Positions 19,516 to 27,781 of a stretch of DNA of 64,000 nucleotides are shown piece by piece. The DNA is from Bacillus sp. UNC41MFS5 (lineage in GTDB: Bacteria > Bacillota > Bacilli > Bacillales_B > DSM-18226). A program made the translations under genes and the position numbers. Location: positions 186,001-250,000 of the forward strand of contig NZ_JMLP01000011.1 of the NCBI RefSeq assembly GCF_000686805.1, given 5' to 3'. The notes below the pieces were generated by a model. That model had not been told where the DNA came from and did no database searches. It was given only the letters and a program-made list of their open reading frames with translations. The first letter of the stretch is position 1, and every line of letters begins with the position of its first letter.

Positions 19516-20511
19516 TTAAATTAAGTAGATTGGATTTGTAAAACCAATCATGGTTTTGACACCATTGAAGGTTCCATGTAACTCAGTAATAATCCAATTA
19601 ATCTCTCTAAGATCTACTTTTATTTCCTGGATTGCATTCTCTTTAGAGGCTTTGACATCATGTAAAATACCAACATTACTTTTTACGACTAGCTTTAATT
19701 CCTGTTCCTCAAGATTCCAATGGCCGTTTCTTGCTGAGTAATCTACTCCTACTTCAATAGATTCTTTATTAAAAAGAGAAGCCTTTTCGATCTTTGCCCC
19801 AACGGAATAAATGTTACCTTCCCGGTTCTTTACCGTCATCATTGGAATAGGTCCCATGGAAACGATCATTTTCCCCTCCCTTATTGCCTCTACTAATGTT
19901 TGATCATTAAGGGGTTCATTCTCTTCCACTTCTAAATAAGTTGCAGAGATTGGACCATCATTCATATTGGAGTTATGCCAATCTCTTCCGCTTGTGGCCG
20001 AAATGGTAAAGCCTTCGTTTAATTTGTCTAGCCACAATTGATAGGCTCTGGCATTACTCTTAACAATGGAGGGGAATGTCCCTGACCATACTTCTATATA
20101 ATCAATCTCCTGCCAATCCGCTATATCATATTCCCAGAAACAGCCTGTACAAATGGGACTTCCAATCCTATATGGGTGTGCAATTCCTGCGACACCGTTT
20201 TGTTTATGGACTTCCTTAATCCCTTTGTGAATATCAATCGGCGATAAATTTCTCCAATCAACGTATTCACGGATGCCCAACGTAACCATGTGGCCATAAA
20301 AGGTTGTCCATTCCAGCCCCTGCATAATATGAATTCCCGTCTGCCCAGTCACAAATTCCTTTTCTTCCAGTCCGGACATTGTATTATGGTCTGTCAACGC
20401 TATACCAACCAGACCTAATTTTCTTGCATTTTGAGCCATTTCTAATAATGTGTGTTTGCCATCACTGTGGGGTGTATGGGTATGCAATTCAAAGGGCAGC
20501 CACTTAGTCAT
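19516..20511 (-). CDS. PHP-domain phosphoesterase, catalytic half of a split CehA-type protein
   Basis: A 331-residue PHP metallohydrolase. Motifs ELHTHTPHSDGKHTL, ALTDHNTMSG, QGLEWTTFYGH, GIAHPYRIG and SGRDWHNS give the full set of His/Asp/Glu metal ligands. It starts directly at the PHP domain, without the N-terminal beta-domain present in the paralogue at 8502-9782. That domain appears to be encoded by the overlapping upstream gene (20504-20956). ATG 20509-20511 follows GGGGG. It leads an ABC importer operon, so it probably acts on the imported ester. Confidence 0.78.
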   Translation of the reverse strand: MTKWLPFELHTHTPHSDGKHTLLEMAQNARKLGLVGIALTDHNTMSGLEEKEFVTGQTGIHIMQGLEWTTFYGHMVTLGIREYVDWRNLSPIDIHKGIKEVHKQNGVAGIAHPYRIGSPICTGCFWEYDIADWQEIDYIEVWSGTFPSIVKSNARAYQLWLDKLNEGFTISATSGRDWHNSNMNDGPISATYLEVEENEPLNDQTLVEAIREGKMIVSMGPIPMMTVKNREGNIYSVGAKIEKASLFNKESIEVGVDYSARNGHWNLEEQELKLVVKSNVGILHDVKASKENAIQEIKVDLREINWIITELHGTFNGVKTMIGFTNPIYLI

Positions 20512-20956
20512 TTTCAAGCCCCCAAATCTTAAGTTTATATTTACATTCATCCGTTACCACCGCATGCATACTGATTGTTACCTTCCACATTCCCGGCGGG
20601 TTATCTGAAGAAATTAAGCCTGGAGAGGAGTTACTATCTGACAGCACCAGCTCTAAATTTGAATCATGCCGATGGGTCGCTCCTCTAAATTGAACAGGAT
20701 CGTCAAATGAAAGAGTTAAATGGTTCTTTAACGGCATGAACTCCTCACAGCGGTGCCCGCTATCTTCATAACCATATTTTCTGAGAGATTCCAAGATTAA
20801 TTGTTTAGATTGCTCTTCATTATCTAAATTCTTGGGTGAATATTCAAAATGGTACTTCATGGTTTTATATTTTTTTGCTGCAAAAAAGGAATACGTGATA
20901 TGACTACTTGCACAAGATGGAGTTACTTTCCCTTCCACTTCGTAAAGATAATCCAT
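20504..20956 (-). CDS. Small beta-rich protein, likely accessory half of a split CehA-type protein
   Basis: A 150-residue protein of unknown family. Its C-terminal part (MWKVTISMHAVVTDECKYKL) is rich in predicted beta-strand, and its position directly before a PHP domain matches the N-terminal domain of the single-chain paralogue at 8502-9782 (VEVIQ..., AGEWAVILNAY...). The stop overlaps the PHP gene start by eight bases, so the two are translated together and probably form one complex. It is the first gene of the second transport unit, with a pair of repeated elements upstream. The function as a binding or dimerisation domain is inferred. Confidence 0.6.
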   Translation of the reverse strand: MDYLYEVEGKVTPSCASSHITYSFFAAKKYKTMKYHFEYSPKNLDNEEQSKQLILESLRKYGYEDSGHRCEEFMPLKNHLTLSFDDPVQFRGATHRHDSNLELVLSDSNSSPGLISSDNPPGMWKVTISMHAVVTDECKYKLKIWGLEND

Positions 20957-20976
20957 TGCTGACCTCCCGAAAATGT

Positions 20977-21031
20977 AATCAAACGCTTACAAAAAAATGA
21001 TTATTCCAACTTGAATCAAACGCTTACAAAA
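20977..21031. promoter_or_regulatory. Duplicated 18-bp element upstream of the PHP/ABC operon
   Basis: AATCAAACGCTTACAAAA occurs twice, at 20977-20994 and 21014-21031, 37 bases apart. Read on the minus strand the core TGTAAGCGTTTGAT has the central CG of LacI-family and cre sites but only 11 of 14 cre matches. It lies just upstream of the operon's first gene, so it is a likely operator pair for a LacI-family protein, possibly also bound by CcpA. Confidence 0.5.
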
Positions 21032-21071
21032 TTAGGGTTAGCTTGTCTTCTTTCCGAACTATCATTACCTG

Positions 21072-21755
21072 CTAATTGCTTCCAATCTCTAAAATATTTA
21101 TATCGCTTATTTTTCTGATTGAAGTAAATATTTCTGAAGCATTCTTCTCTTTTGGTACCTTGAGCACCAACTCCATCTGATACTGGCCTTCCTGCAAATC
21201 CTTAATATAAATATCATTGACATTATAATTTTGACATTTTACTTTTTCGATTATTTTCGAAATATCCACCTGATCAAGGATGAGGAATTTCACTTTCAAT
21301 TCCTTTGAAGAAAGAGTCTTTGGGATGAATAGATTTACTATCAATGGTAGCACTTTCAGCGAAAACAAAATGATTCCTATGCTAATACATGCTTCATAAT
21401 AAAATCCTGCCCCAACCGCGATACCAACACCTGATGCCCCCCAGATTATCGCAGCTGTTGTTAATCCGGAAATCACATTATTTCGTTTCCTTAATATGAC
21501 ACCGGCACCCAGGAAGCCAATACCACTAATCACTTGTGCTGTTAACCTCATGGGATCAGTTCTTATGTTTGAATTCATCTTTGCGTATAAATCTGCCGAT
21601 TCTATTGATACAACCGTGATTAGGCAGCTTATAACTGAAATGACCACACAAGTCTTTAATCCTAATGGCTTTTGTTTCAGCTCCCTTTCCAAGCCAATTA
21701 TGATTCCTAGAACTGCTGCCATTCCCAGTCTGATACTAATTGCTTCCAAACTCAT
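21072..21755 (-). CDS. MgtC/SapB family membrane protein
   Basis: A 227-residue protein. The N-terminal ~140 residues contain the MgtC/SapB membrane domain: LGIIIGLERELKQKPLGLKT, AQVISGIGFLGAGVI and GLTTAAIIWGASGVGIAVG, with four or five membrane segments. The C-terminal ~80 residues form a small soluble ACT-like domain. MgtC proteins affect magnesium-limited growth and ATP synthase activity in some pathogens; in bacilli the role is unclear. AAAGGAG precedes the ATG. No M-box riboswitch is apparent upstream; instead 21756-22372 holds a decayed LacI gene and its operators. Confidence 0.85.
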   Translation of the reverse strand: MSLEAISIRLGMAAVLGIIIGLERELKQKPLGLKTCVVISVISCLITVVSIESADLYAKMNSNIRTDPMRLTAQVISGIGFLGAGVILRKRNNVISGLTTAAIIWGASGVGIAVGAGFYYEACISIGIILFSLKVLPLIVNLFIPKTLSSKELKVKFLILDQVDISKIIEKVKCQNYNVNDIYIKDLQEGQYQMELVLKVPKEKNASEIFTSIRKISDINILEIGSN

Positions 21756-21861
21756 ATTCTGCCACTCCTTTCCTTTTCATATAGAATGCAGGCCCTAGCG
21801 CCATTCACTATTGGTGTCTCACCCCCTTGAAAAATATGATCCAATAGACTCTGCAATCGGT

Positions 21862-21939
21862 TTAATGAGAGTTTTTCAGGAATCTCGTATAACAAGTTCT
21901 GCAGGTATCATTTTTTGCCACATCAGCAATAGTTACCAT
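21862..21939 (-). pseudogene. Collapsed LacI-family regulator: both ends kept, middle deleted
   Basis: From ATG 21937-21939 the frame reads MVTIADVAK, the start of the LacI protein at 13192-14220. It then passes directly into sequence matching that gene's last ~60 bases (in the second frame KMIPAELVIRDS; intact copy KMIPAKLVIRDS). Roughly 950 bases are missing. The junction falls in a shared CAAAA-rich stretch, suggesting a deletion between short repeats. The operator and cre region upstream is retained. Confidence 0.8.
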
Positions 21940-21962
21940 TGTATTCTCCTTCATACTAGAGA

Positions 21963-21982
21963 TTATTAAACCGGTTTAATAA
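21963..21982. promoter_or_regulatory. LacI-family operator upstream of the deleted lacI paralogue
   Basis: TTATTAAACCGGTTTAATAA is a perfect 20-bp palindrome with the same core as the operators at 14245-14507. Less perfect copies follow at 22069-22085 and 22177-22190. Confidence 0.72.
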
Positions 21983-22176
21983 AATCGTAAAAAAATAATC
22001 ATACCTAGAAGAAATAACAGAATCTCACTACACATATTTTTTGATATTTACTGTTTTGGACATTTTTCAATTAAAGCGGTTTAACAATTTTATGTAAAAT
22101 ATCACTTTTTACTATTCTTTCCCACCGAAAACTATACAATAATTAGGTACATGCTTGATAAACGACGACAAAATCG

Positions 22177-22208
22177 TTAAAACGGTTTAATGATTGTTTA
22201 CGCTTTCA
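22177..22208. promoter_or_regulatory. Half-decayed operator and cre box
   Basis: TTAAAACGGTTTAA (22177-22190) is an imperfect operator. At 22195-22208 the minus strand reads TGAAAGCGTAAACA, a strong CcpA cre box. The arrangement operator then cre then TCATTATA matches 14340-14376, showing that the whole control region was duplicated. Confidence 0.6.
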
Positions 22209-22372
22209 TTATATATACATTTCTGAAAGAAAACAATATTCAGAATATATTCTCTTAAATATATCTAGAAATTAGTAATATTTAACGATACATTTAAATA
22301 TAAAAAATATGACTTTTGTATGATATCACCCGTTTAACCGAATCAAATGCGCGTGTGACATTTAGAATAACT

Positions 22373-22430
22373 AACCATTAAACAAACAGCCAACTAGATA
22401 TGTTACTAGTTGACCGTTTGTTTAATGGTT
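22373..22430 (-). terminator. Long hairpin after the HAD hydrolase gene
   Basis: About 25 paired bases (arms start AACCATTAAACAAAC) around an ATATGTTA loop, with two mismatches. It lies 73 bases after the HAD gene stop. Its inner part (GCCAACTAG / CTAGTTGAC) is similar to the stem of the terminator at 14536-14575. The rest of 22209-22372 is AT-rich with no gene visible. Confidence 0.6.
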
Positions 22431-22503
22431 ATTCGTTCATTGTTTGTTCCACTAGTAAACTTGCTTCCTCCTTGTCTAGAAAAAAGTGTATACCGATGGA
22501 TCT

Positions 22504-23085
22504 TTAGTTTTTTTTCACGGCAGTATTAGATTTAATATCCATATTTTCAGACACTTTTAAATTAAGTTCTTCCACTAAATCGATTAATTCAATTGGCTCA
22601 CTTATTATATAATCGGGTTTTTCACTTTTATCAGTTGATGATTTCGAATATCTTGGAGTCCAATTTAGAAAGATACTTGTTATTCCTACATTGTTCGCCC
22701 CTTTTATATCACGACTTAGATTATTTCCTACCATAACGATACGACGATGGTCTTTTTCATCAAGGTCCAATGCACCTACTGCTGCTTTAAACATACGTGG
22801 ACTTGGTTTATGAACCTTTAAATTTTCTGAGTAAATCATTACTTTGAAATAATCATATAACCCATTCTGCGTTAAAATATTTTTGAATGACTGTGCTAAT
22901 CCATCTGCTACTAAAGCTAATGTGTATCCCCTTTCTGCAAGGGTTTTAACCATTATGTCTGCTCCAGGTATAATATTTGCTTCGACAACAATATCATGTT
23001 CGTCTCGAATCTCCGTACCTTCATCAATAATCGTGTCACCACAGTCAAGAAATATAATTAGCTCTTTTGATTTCAATTTCTTCAC
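22504..23085 (-). CDS. HAD-superfamily hydrolase
   Basis: A 193-residue phosphatase-like protein. Motif I is FLDCGDTI, with a Gly where the second Asp of DxD usually lies, as in some HAD subfamilies; motif II region LALVADG, motif III Lys in KVHKPSPRMF, and motif IV GNNLSRDIKGANNVGIT. The size fits a small-cap HAD subfamily I enzyme. It is alone between a terminator and the GNAT gene. No substrate can be assigned. Confidence 0.75.
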   Translation of the reverse strand: MKKLKSKELIIFLDCGDTIIDEGTEIRDEHDIVVEANIIPGADIMVKTLAERGYTLALVADGLAQSFKNILTQNGLYDYFKVMIYSENLKVHKPSPRMFKAAVGALDLDEKDHRRIVMVGNNLSRDIKGANNVGITSIFLNWTPRYSKSSTDKSEKPDYIISEPIELIDLVEELNLKVSENMDIKSNTAVKKN

Positions 23086-23140
23086 TCTCCTCTAAAGTAC
23101 ACATTTATTTACTCAACAATTGCCAGTTTGTTAAATAAAG

Positions 23141-23713
23141 CTAAAACTTTAATAACTTTCTTAGATGGGGCATTGCTAAAGAATATTCATTTTTATAGTG
23201 AGAAAAGCTTCCACTATTTAATATTTCAAAACCTAACTTCAGGTAAAGCCCAATGGCTTTATAACTCCATGTCTGTGTATGAAGGAACACATCTTTATCA
23301 CCTTCAAGAAATATTAGTTTTTTTAGAGACTCAGAAACCAATGCTTTTCCAAGTCCACAACCTTGGTATTCTTCTTTCACAGCAAACCAATGTATTGATG
23401 GTACTCGTTTGGTTCCAGTCATATTCCACCAACTTGTAATAGTCCCTATTTCCTCTCCCTTTTCATTCTGAACAAAAAGCAAGCGTCTTTTCAGTTCATC
23501 TAAAAAAGGTAAATAATTCTCATGAAAGTATTTCATTGCTTCATCTATATTAGTAAACTCACCAACTGAGGTTTCAATTTCAGCCCATTTCATTTCTTTA
23601 CCTTCTGAAAACCACACAAATGAGTACCCTTTTGGCAAAGAAAAACTAGAGACTGGAGCACCTGAGCCTCTTTTCATAATCACATTGAAATAAGGGATTG
23701 ATTTATCTAACAA
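23141..23713 (-). CDS. GNAT-family N-acetyltransferase
   Basis: A 190-residue protein with an acetyl-CoA binding motif VKEEYQGCGLGKALV (QxxGxG/A form) at about 118-132 and a C-terminal YLKLGFEIL typical of GNAT folds. The substrate is unknown. It lies between the HAD gene and the aminoglycoside nucleotidyltransferase, without a clear operon link. The region 23714-23835 after the next gene shows no feature. Confidence 0.78.
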   Translation of the reverse strand: MLDKSIPYFNVIMKRGSGAPVSSFSLPKGYSFVWFSEGKEMKWAEIETSVGEFTNIDEAMKYFHENYLPFLDELKRRLLFVQNEKGEEIGTITSWWNMTGTKRVPSIHWFAVKEEYQGCGLGKALVSESLKKLIFLEGDKDVFLHTQTWSYKAIGLYLKLGFEILNSGSFSHYKNEYSLAMPHLRKLLKF

Positions 23714-23835
23714 TCTCGCATCACCTCTCGGATTTTTCTTTTCGTTATTACATAAAACCGCCCCTTTAGACTAATAAGAAAAAGGCTGTCATATCTGCCT
23801 AATTTAATTGAACTCAAGCACTCCGTTGAAGTAGA

Positions 23836-24708
23836 TCAATAGATTTCATTGGCATTTGGTGATAAGTTTTCAATATGCTTTAGATACTCCATAACACGGT
23901 TATCATGTTCATATGGGTATTCATAATTTAAACGATCTGCAACATCTTTGGCTGTACTACGAAACAAATTAGCCATTGTAAATAACGCTCTCCATACACC
24001 TTCATAACTTCCATCGGAAAAAGTAGAAAGAAGTCCCTGCCAACTCTTTTCTGAGAGAAATCTCTCCAAATACTTCCCGCATTTACCTATACTAATTGAA
24101 AAGTCCGTTTGTATACCTACCTGCCATTCTAGCATTTTAATTAGCATCGGTCTGAGGTAATTATTAAGATGTTCTTGTGCATAAAGAATTTCCTTTCTCC
24201 ACAAACCCTTTGCTACATATGTGGAGACCCACCAAAACTCATTACAACAATCAGCATAGAATTCAGCAGATGGACGTTTTACCCAATAGTCCTTATCGGT
24301 CGGAGGAGGGATTGCAGGAAGGCAATCATCCTTATCCATTAAAATAATAGTCAGCTTATCCTCTATACAATACTTGTCTTTTTCAATTAAGGGAATTAAC
24401 GTTAGGTCAATACGATTTCCATCTGTAAACTGCATCAAATAGGAGAACCGCCCTCCCAATGTTGGTGAAAACATTGACATAGCTTCAGGTGTTTGCATAA
24501 TGATTCGTTTACCAAAAACCTCTATCCAATTGTGGTTTCGTAAAAAGGAATCCATTTCGGTTACGAGATAAACAATATCAAAATCCTGAAACATATCTTT
24601 TGGAACATTCGGATTTGTTCGGGAACCATTCATTCCCACAGCACGAATTCGTTCATCTTTTTCTGCTATTCTTAAAATTAATTTTATCATTTCCTGTTCT
24701 GTCCGCAT
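23836..24708 (-). CDS. Aminoglycoside 6-adenylyltransferase (AadK/ANT(6)-like)
   Basis: A 290-residue nucleotidyltransferase. The Pol-beta-like catalytic motif is GMNGSRTNPN followed by FQDFDIVYLV, giving the GS...DxD metal site at about residues 26-48; the C-terminus is helical as in ANT(6). Chromosomal AadK of Bacillus adenylates streptomycin and gives low-level resistance; this protein may do the same, though intrinsic relatives can have weak activity. ATG at 24708 follows GGAAAG. No mobile element lies next to it, so it looks like an intrinsic gene. Confidence 0.85.
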   Translation of the reverse strand: MRTEQEMIKLILRIAEKDERIRAVGMNGSRTNPNVPKDMFQDFDIVYLVTEMDSFLRNHNWIEVFGKRIIMQTPEAMSMFSPTLGGRFSYLMQFTDGNRIDLTLIPLIEKDKYCIEDKLTIILMDKDDCLPAIPPPTDKDYWVKRPSAEFYADCCNEFWWVSTYVAKGLWRKEILYAQEHLNNYLRPMLIKMLEWQVGIQTDFSISIGKCGKYLERFLSEKSWQGLLSTFSDGSYEGVWRALFTMANLFRSTAKDVADRLNYEYPYEHDNRVMEYLKHIENLSPNANEIY

Positions 24709-24769
24709 TTCTTTCCTCCCTAATCATTTACATGAATGAATTAATCCAGAAATCATTAAATACCGAAAA

Positions 24770-24806
24770 AGCACCTACCTAATTAAAATATTTCTAGGTA
24801 GATGCT
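24770..24806 (-). terminator. Terminator after Gfo/Idh gene
   Basis: Inverted repeat AGCACCTACCTA / TAGGTAGATGCT with one mismatch and a 13-base loop, 74 bases after the stop of the oxidoreductase at 24880. It probably ends the importer operon that starts at 30136. Confidence 0.55.
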
Positions 24807-24879
24807 CTATTTAATTCAATATCAATCATTTAACATTTGATATTAACCTAAACTGACTACATGTCGGTAAAAATGTAGT

Positions 24880-25989
24880 TTACATATTTGAAACAAGACT
24901 AGATTTTTCTTCAAAATAAACAGCTTTCCCAGATTTTGCAGATTCATAGATCGCTTCTAAGATTTGCGTAACGACAAATGCTTGTTCTGGTTTTACGACA
25001 GGTTCTGTATCATTGATGATATTATCAATCCATAGGCGGGCTTCTAGATCAGCATCTGTTTCTGATTTTCCATCGTAAAATGCTACCCCACCAGCACCAA
25101 GATTAACATTGGTCGTATAGAGTTTACCGAAGCTTTCCCCATTAATTCTTAGGCCCTCCTTCATATCGGCTCCGCCTTCTGTTCCACTCAGTGAACATTT
25201 TGCTTCATCAACATCTAAAGAGTTCAATGCCCAACTCGATTCTAAAACGATTGTTGCACCATTCTCCATTGTGATAAAACCAAATGCAGAATCTTCAACG
25301 GTAAACTTTTCAGGATCCCACGGTCCCCATGCATTAGCCGCATCTTTCTTCTGACTTAATTTATGGTAAGTTGTCCCCATAACCGATTTTGGCTTATAGT
25401 TGTTCATCATCCACAATGTTAAATCAAGTGCATGTGTACCAATATCAATTAATGGACCCCCACCTTGCTTTTCTTCATCAAGAAAAACTCCCCAAGTAGG
25501 TACAGCGCGACGACGAATGGCATGTGCTTTAGCATAATAAACTTCTCCAAGATCTCCTCGTTCACATACCTTATGTAAATATTGGCTATCCGGACGGAAA
25601 CGATTGTTATACCCAATCGTCAGTTTTTTACCAGAACGTTTAGCAGCCTCCAACATTAGACGTGCTTCCGCTGACGACTTCGCCATTGGTTTTTCACACA
25701 TTACATGTTTACCTGAATCAAGGGCTGCTACAGAAATTTCAGCGTGGAAATCATTCGGAGTTAGTACGTGCACCACCTCGATCGACTCATCCAGAAGTAA
25801 CTCTTGATAATCGTCATAAACTTTTGCATTTGGGGCCCCGTACTCAGCTGCTGCTTTTTCAGCTCTTTCAACAAGCACATCACAAAATGCAACCAATTCA
25901 ACGTTTTTTAGCTTTGCTAAGCTTGGCAAATGTTTCCCAGTCGCAATACCACCACAGCCAATAATTGCTACTTTCACATTTCTAGACAT
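24880..25989 (-). CDS. Gfo/Idh/MocA oxidoreductase
   Basis: A 369-residue NAD(P)-dependent sugar dehydrogenase. Rossmann motif IGCGGIATGKH, catalytic Lys in CEKPMAKS, and the His site in DIGTHALDLTLW, so all the usual catalytic residues are present. It follows the TIM-barrel isomerase by 24 bases and is the last gene of the CUT1 operon starting at 30136. Such enzymes often oxidise C3 of a glucoside or an inositol hydroxyl, and the partner TIM barrel then rearranges or cleaves the keto product. The substrate is unknown. Confidence 0.82.
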   Translation of the reverse strand: MSRNVKVAIIGCGGIATGKHLPSLAKLKNVELVAFCDVLVERAEKAAAEYGAPNAKVYDDYQELLLDESIEVVHVLTPNDFHAEISVAALDSGKHVMCEKPMAKSSAEARLMLEAAKRSGKKLTIGYNNRFRPDSQYLHKVCERGDLGEVYYAKAHAIRRRAVPTWGVFLDEEKQGGGPLIDIGTHALDLTLWMMNNYKPKSVMGTTYHKLSQKKDAANAWGPWDPEKFTVEDSAFGFITMENGATIVLESSWALNSLDVDEAKCSLSGTEGGADMKEGLRINGESFGKLYTTNVNLGAGGVAFYDGKSETDADLEARLWIDNIINDTEPVVKPEQAFVVTQILEAIYESAKSGKAVYFEEKSSLVSNM

Positions 25990-26013
25990 ATTTTTTCCTC
26001 CTATACCATTTTA

Positions 26014-26892
26014 TTATTTGAAATAAATTTCAAGATGTTCTTTTGCTTTTATGATCCCTTGACGTTCTGCCTCTAAAGAACCCCAATAACGATGATCTTC
26101 TAGTTCAATGCTTATTGGACCAGTATATCCAATTTTTTCTAAACGCACTGCAACTTTTCCCCAGTCTACATCACCTTGTCCAGGAATTGTGTAACGCCAT
26201 GAACCTTCTGAAAAATCATACTTAGAACCAAACGTAGCCTGGATGACACCGCATTCATATAACTCATCATGTAAAATTTCAGTATCTTTCCCATGACAGT
26301 AATTGATTCTTTCGCCAAATTCACTTAAAACTCTTAAATGGTCGATACCCAGTCTAACTAAATGGGATGGATCATAATTAATCCCAAAATGTTTAGAAGG
26401 AATAACATTGAACATGGCTCTAAGCATTTCCGGTGTACAGCCTAACGTTGGATAATATGGTGCAGGTCCCGGCCATCCTTCTAATGCAATATAGATGTTC
26501 TGTTGTTCAGCATGCTTTACAATACTAGGAAACGTCTCTTTCCAAATCTCAAATGCATTCTGTCTTGACATTGTTATATCATCTGGAACAAGACACATGA
26601 ACATCACTTTACCACCAAGCTGAGAGACTTCGGTCATCTGATTTTTAAGAGCTTCTACGGCCTCTGATCGACTATTTTCATTCACACTTAATAGTTTTGT
26701 TTGACCAACCGCACCCACGCCATCAATGGAGCCGACTTCAAGTCCTTCCTTATCCAAAGCTATCTTAACTTCTTGGTTAAAATATGGTACGTCTATTACG
26801 TCTAATCCAATACTAGAAGCCCAGTTTGCAACAGACTCTATTCCACCTGCACCAATTTTTGGTGATATTCTCATACCTATTTTTTTATTCAA
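26014..26892 (-). CDS. Sugar phosphate isomerase/epimerase TIM barrel
   Basis: A 292-residue protein of the xylose-isomerase-like superfamily. Visible ligand motifs include EGWPGPAPYYP, GINYDPSHLVRLGID, NYCHGKDTE and SIELEDHRYWG, spread as in IolE and 3-dehydroshikimate- or keto-sugar-processing relatives. It sits between the importer permease and an Idh-type oxidoreductase. Isomerisation, epimerisation or cleavage of a 3-keto sugar is plausible. It is clearly different in sequence from the barrels at 5966 and 31809. Confidence 0.75.
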   Translation of the reverse strand: MNKKIGMRISPKIGAGGIESVANWASSIGLDVIDVPYFNQEVKIALDKEGLEVGSIDGVGAVGQTKLLSVNENSRSEAVEALKNQMTEVSQLGGKVMFMCLVPDDITMSRQNAFEIWKETFPSIVKHAEQQNIYIALEGWPGPAPYYPTLGCTPEMLRAMFNVIPSKHFGINYDPSHLVRLGIDHLRVLSEFGERINYCHGKDTEILHDELYECGVIQATFGSKYDFSEGSWRYTIPGQGDVDWGKVAVRLEKIGYTGPISIELEDHRYWGSLEAERQGIIKAKEHLEIYFK

Positions 26893-26931
26893 ATCAAAAA
26901 CCTCCCACTATTTTAGTTCATTCCTAGCATT

Positions 26932-27765
26932 CTATTTTATTCCAGTAAATGTAATACCTCGAATAAATGTTTTTTGTAAAAAGAAGAATAGGATAATAAC
27001 AGGAATTGTCATCATTGTTGAAACAGCCATCATGAGTCCCCATTCTGAGCCCTTTTGACTTTGGAACTGCTGCAACCCTATTGAAAGTGTATACTGTATT
27101 GAATCTGTTAAATAAAGTAATGGGCCTAAAAAGTCTGTCCAGCTTGCCATAAACTGAAACAGGCCTACTGCTAAAACTGCAGGTTTTGCTAACGGCAGCA
27201 TAATCTGCCAATAAATTCTAAATTCTCCAGCCCCATCAATCTTTGCAGCTTCTCTTAAACTATCAGGTAATCCCATGAAAAATTGTCTTAATAGGAAGAT
27301 GTAAAAAGGAACACCGAAAAATGCAGGAATGACTAATGGTAGTGGTGTTCCAACCATGCCTAATTTTTCAAACAATAAAAATAACGGGATCATTGTCACT
27401 TGACCTGGAATCATCATAACTCCAATCGTAATGATAAAAAGAATATTTCTACCAGGCCACTTGAGTTTTGCGAAGCTATAAGCAACAAGCGGGCATGAAA
27501 CCACTGCCCCAACAGTACTTGAAATTGTAATGATCAGTGTATTTTTTAAATAAGTGAAAAAAGGTATGTAGGACATAGCATCGATGTAATTGCTCCACTT
27601 AACTGGCTTTGGAATCCATTCAGGTGGAAATGTAAACACTTGTGTCAATGGCTTTAATGAAGTTGATACCATCCAGATAAATGGAATCATAAAGAAAAAT
27701 GATGCGACAATTAGGACGACATGTGCTGAATAACGGGAAAATTTCTTTTTGATTGTCCCATTCAT
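26932..27765 (-). CDS. CUT1 carbohydrate ABC importer permease (MalG-like)
   Basis: A 277-residue membrane permease with six hydrophobic segments. EAA loop: LREAAKIDGAGEFRIYWQI. The N-terminal part has PFIWMVSTSLKP, the usual MalG-type start, and the C-terminus is KTFIRGITFTGIK. It starts 16 bases after the stop of the partner permease. No ATPase gene accompanies the pair. Confidence 0.87.
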   Translation of the reverse strand: MNGTIKKKFSRYSAHVVLIVASFFFMIPFIWMVSTSLKPLTQVFTFPPEWIPKPVKWSNYIDAMSYIPFFTYLKNTLIITISSTVGAVVSCPLVAYSFAKLKWPGRNILFIITIGVMMIPGQVTMIPLFLLFEKLGMVGTPLPLVIPAFFGVPFYIFLLRQFFMGLPDSLREAAKIDGAGEFRIYWQIMLPLAKPAVLAVGLFQFMASWTDFLGPLLYLTDSIQYTLSIGLQQFQSQKGSEWGLMMAVSTMMTIPVIILFFFLQKTFIRGITFTGIK

Positions 27766-27781
27766 TGTTTCTACCTCCTTA

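Noticed and set aside
21756..22503. Magnesium riboswitch upstream of mgtC
   Set aside because: No M-box-like paired elements could be found; the region is explained by the LacI remnant, operators and a terminator.
23836..24708. Acquired resistance gene on a mobile element
   Set aside because: No transposase, integrase, terminal repeats or change in base composition surrounds the adenylyltransferase; an intrinsic aadK-like gene is simpler.
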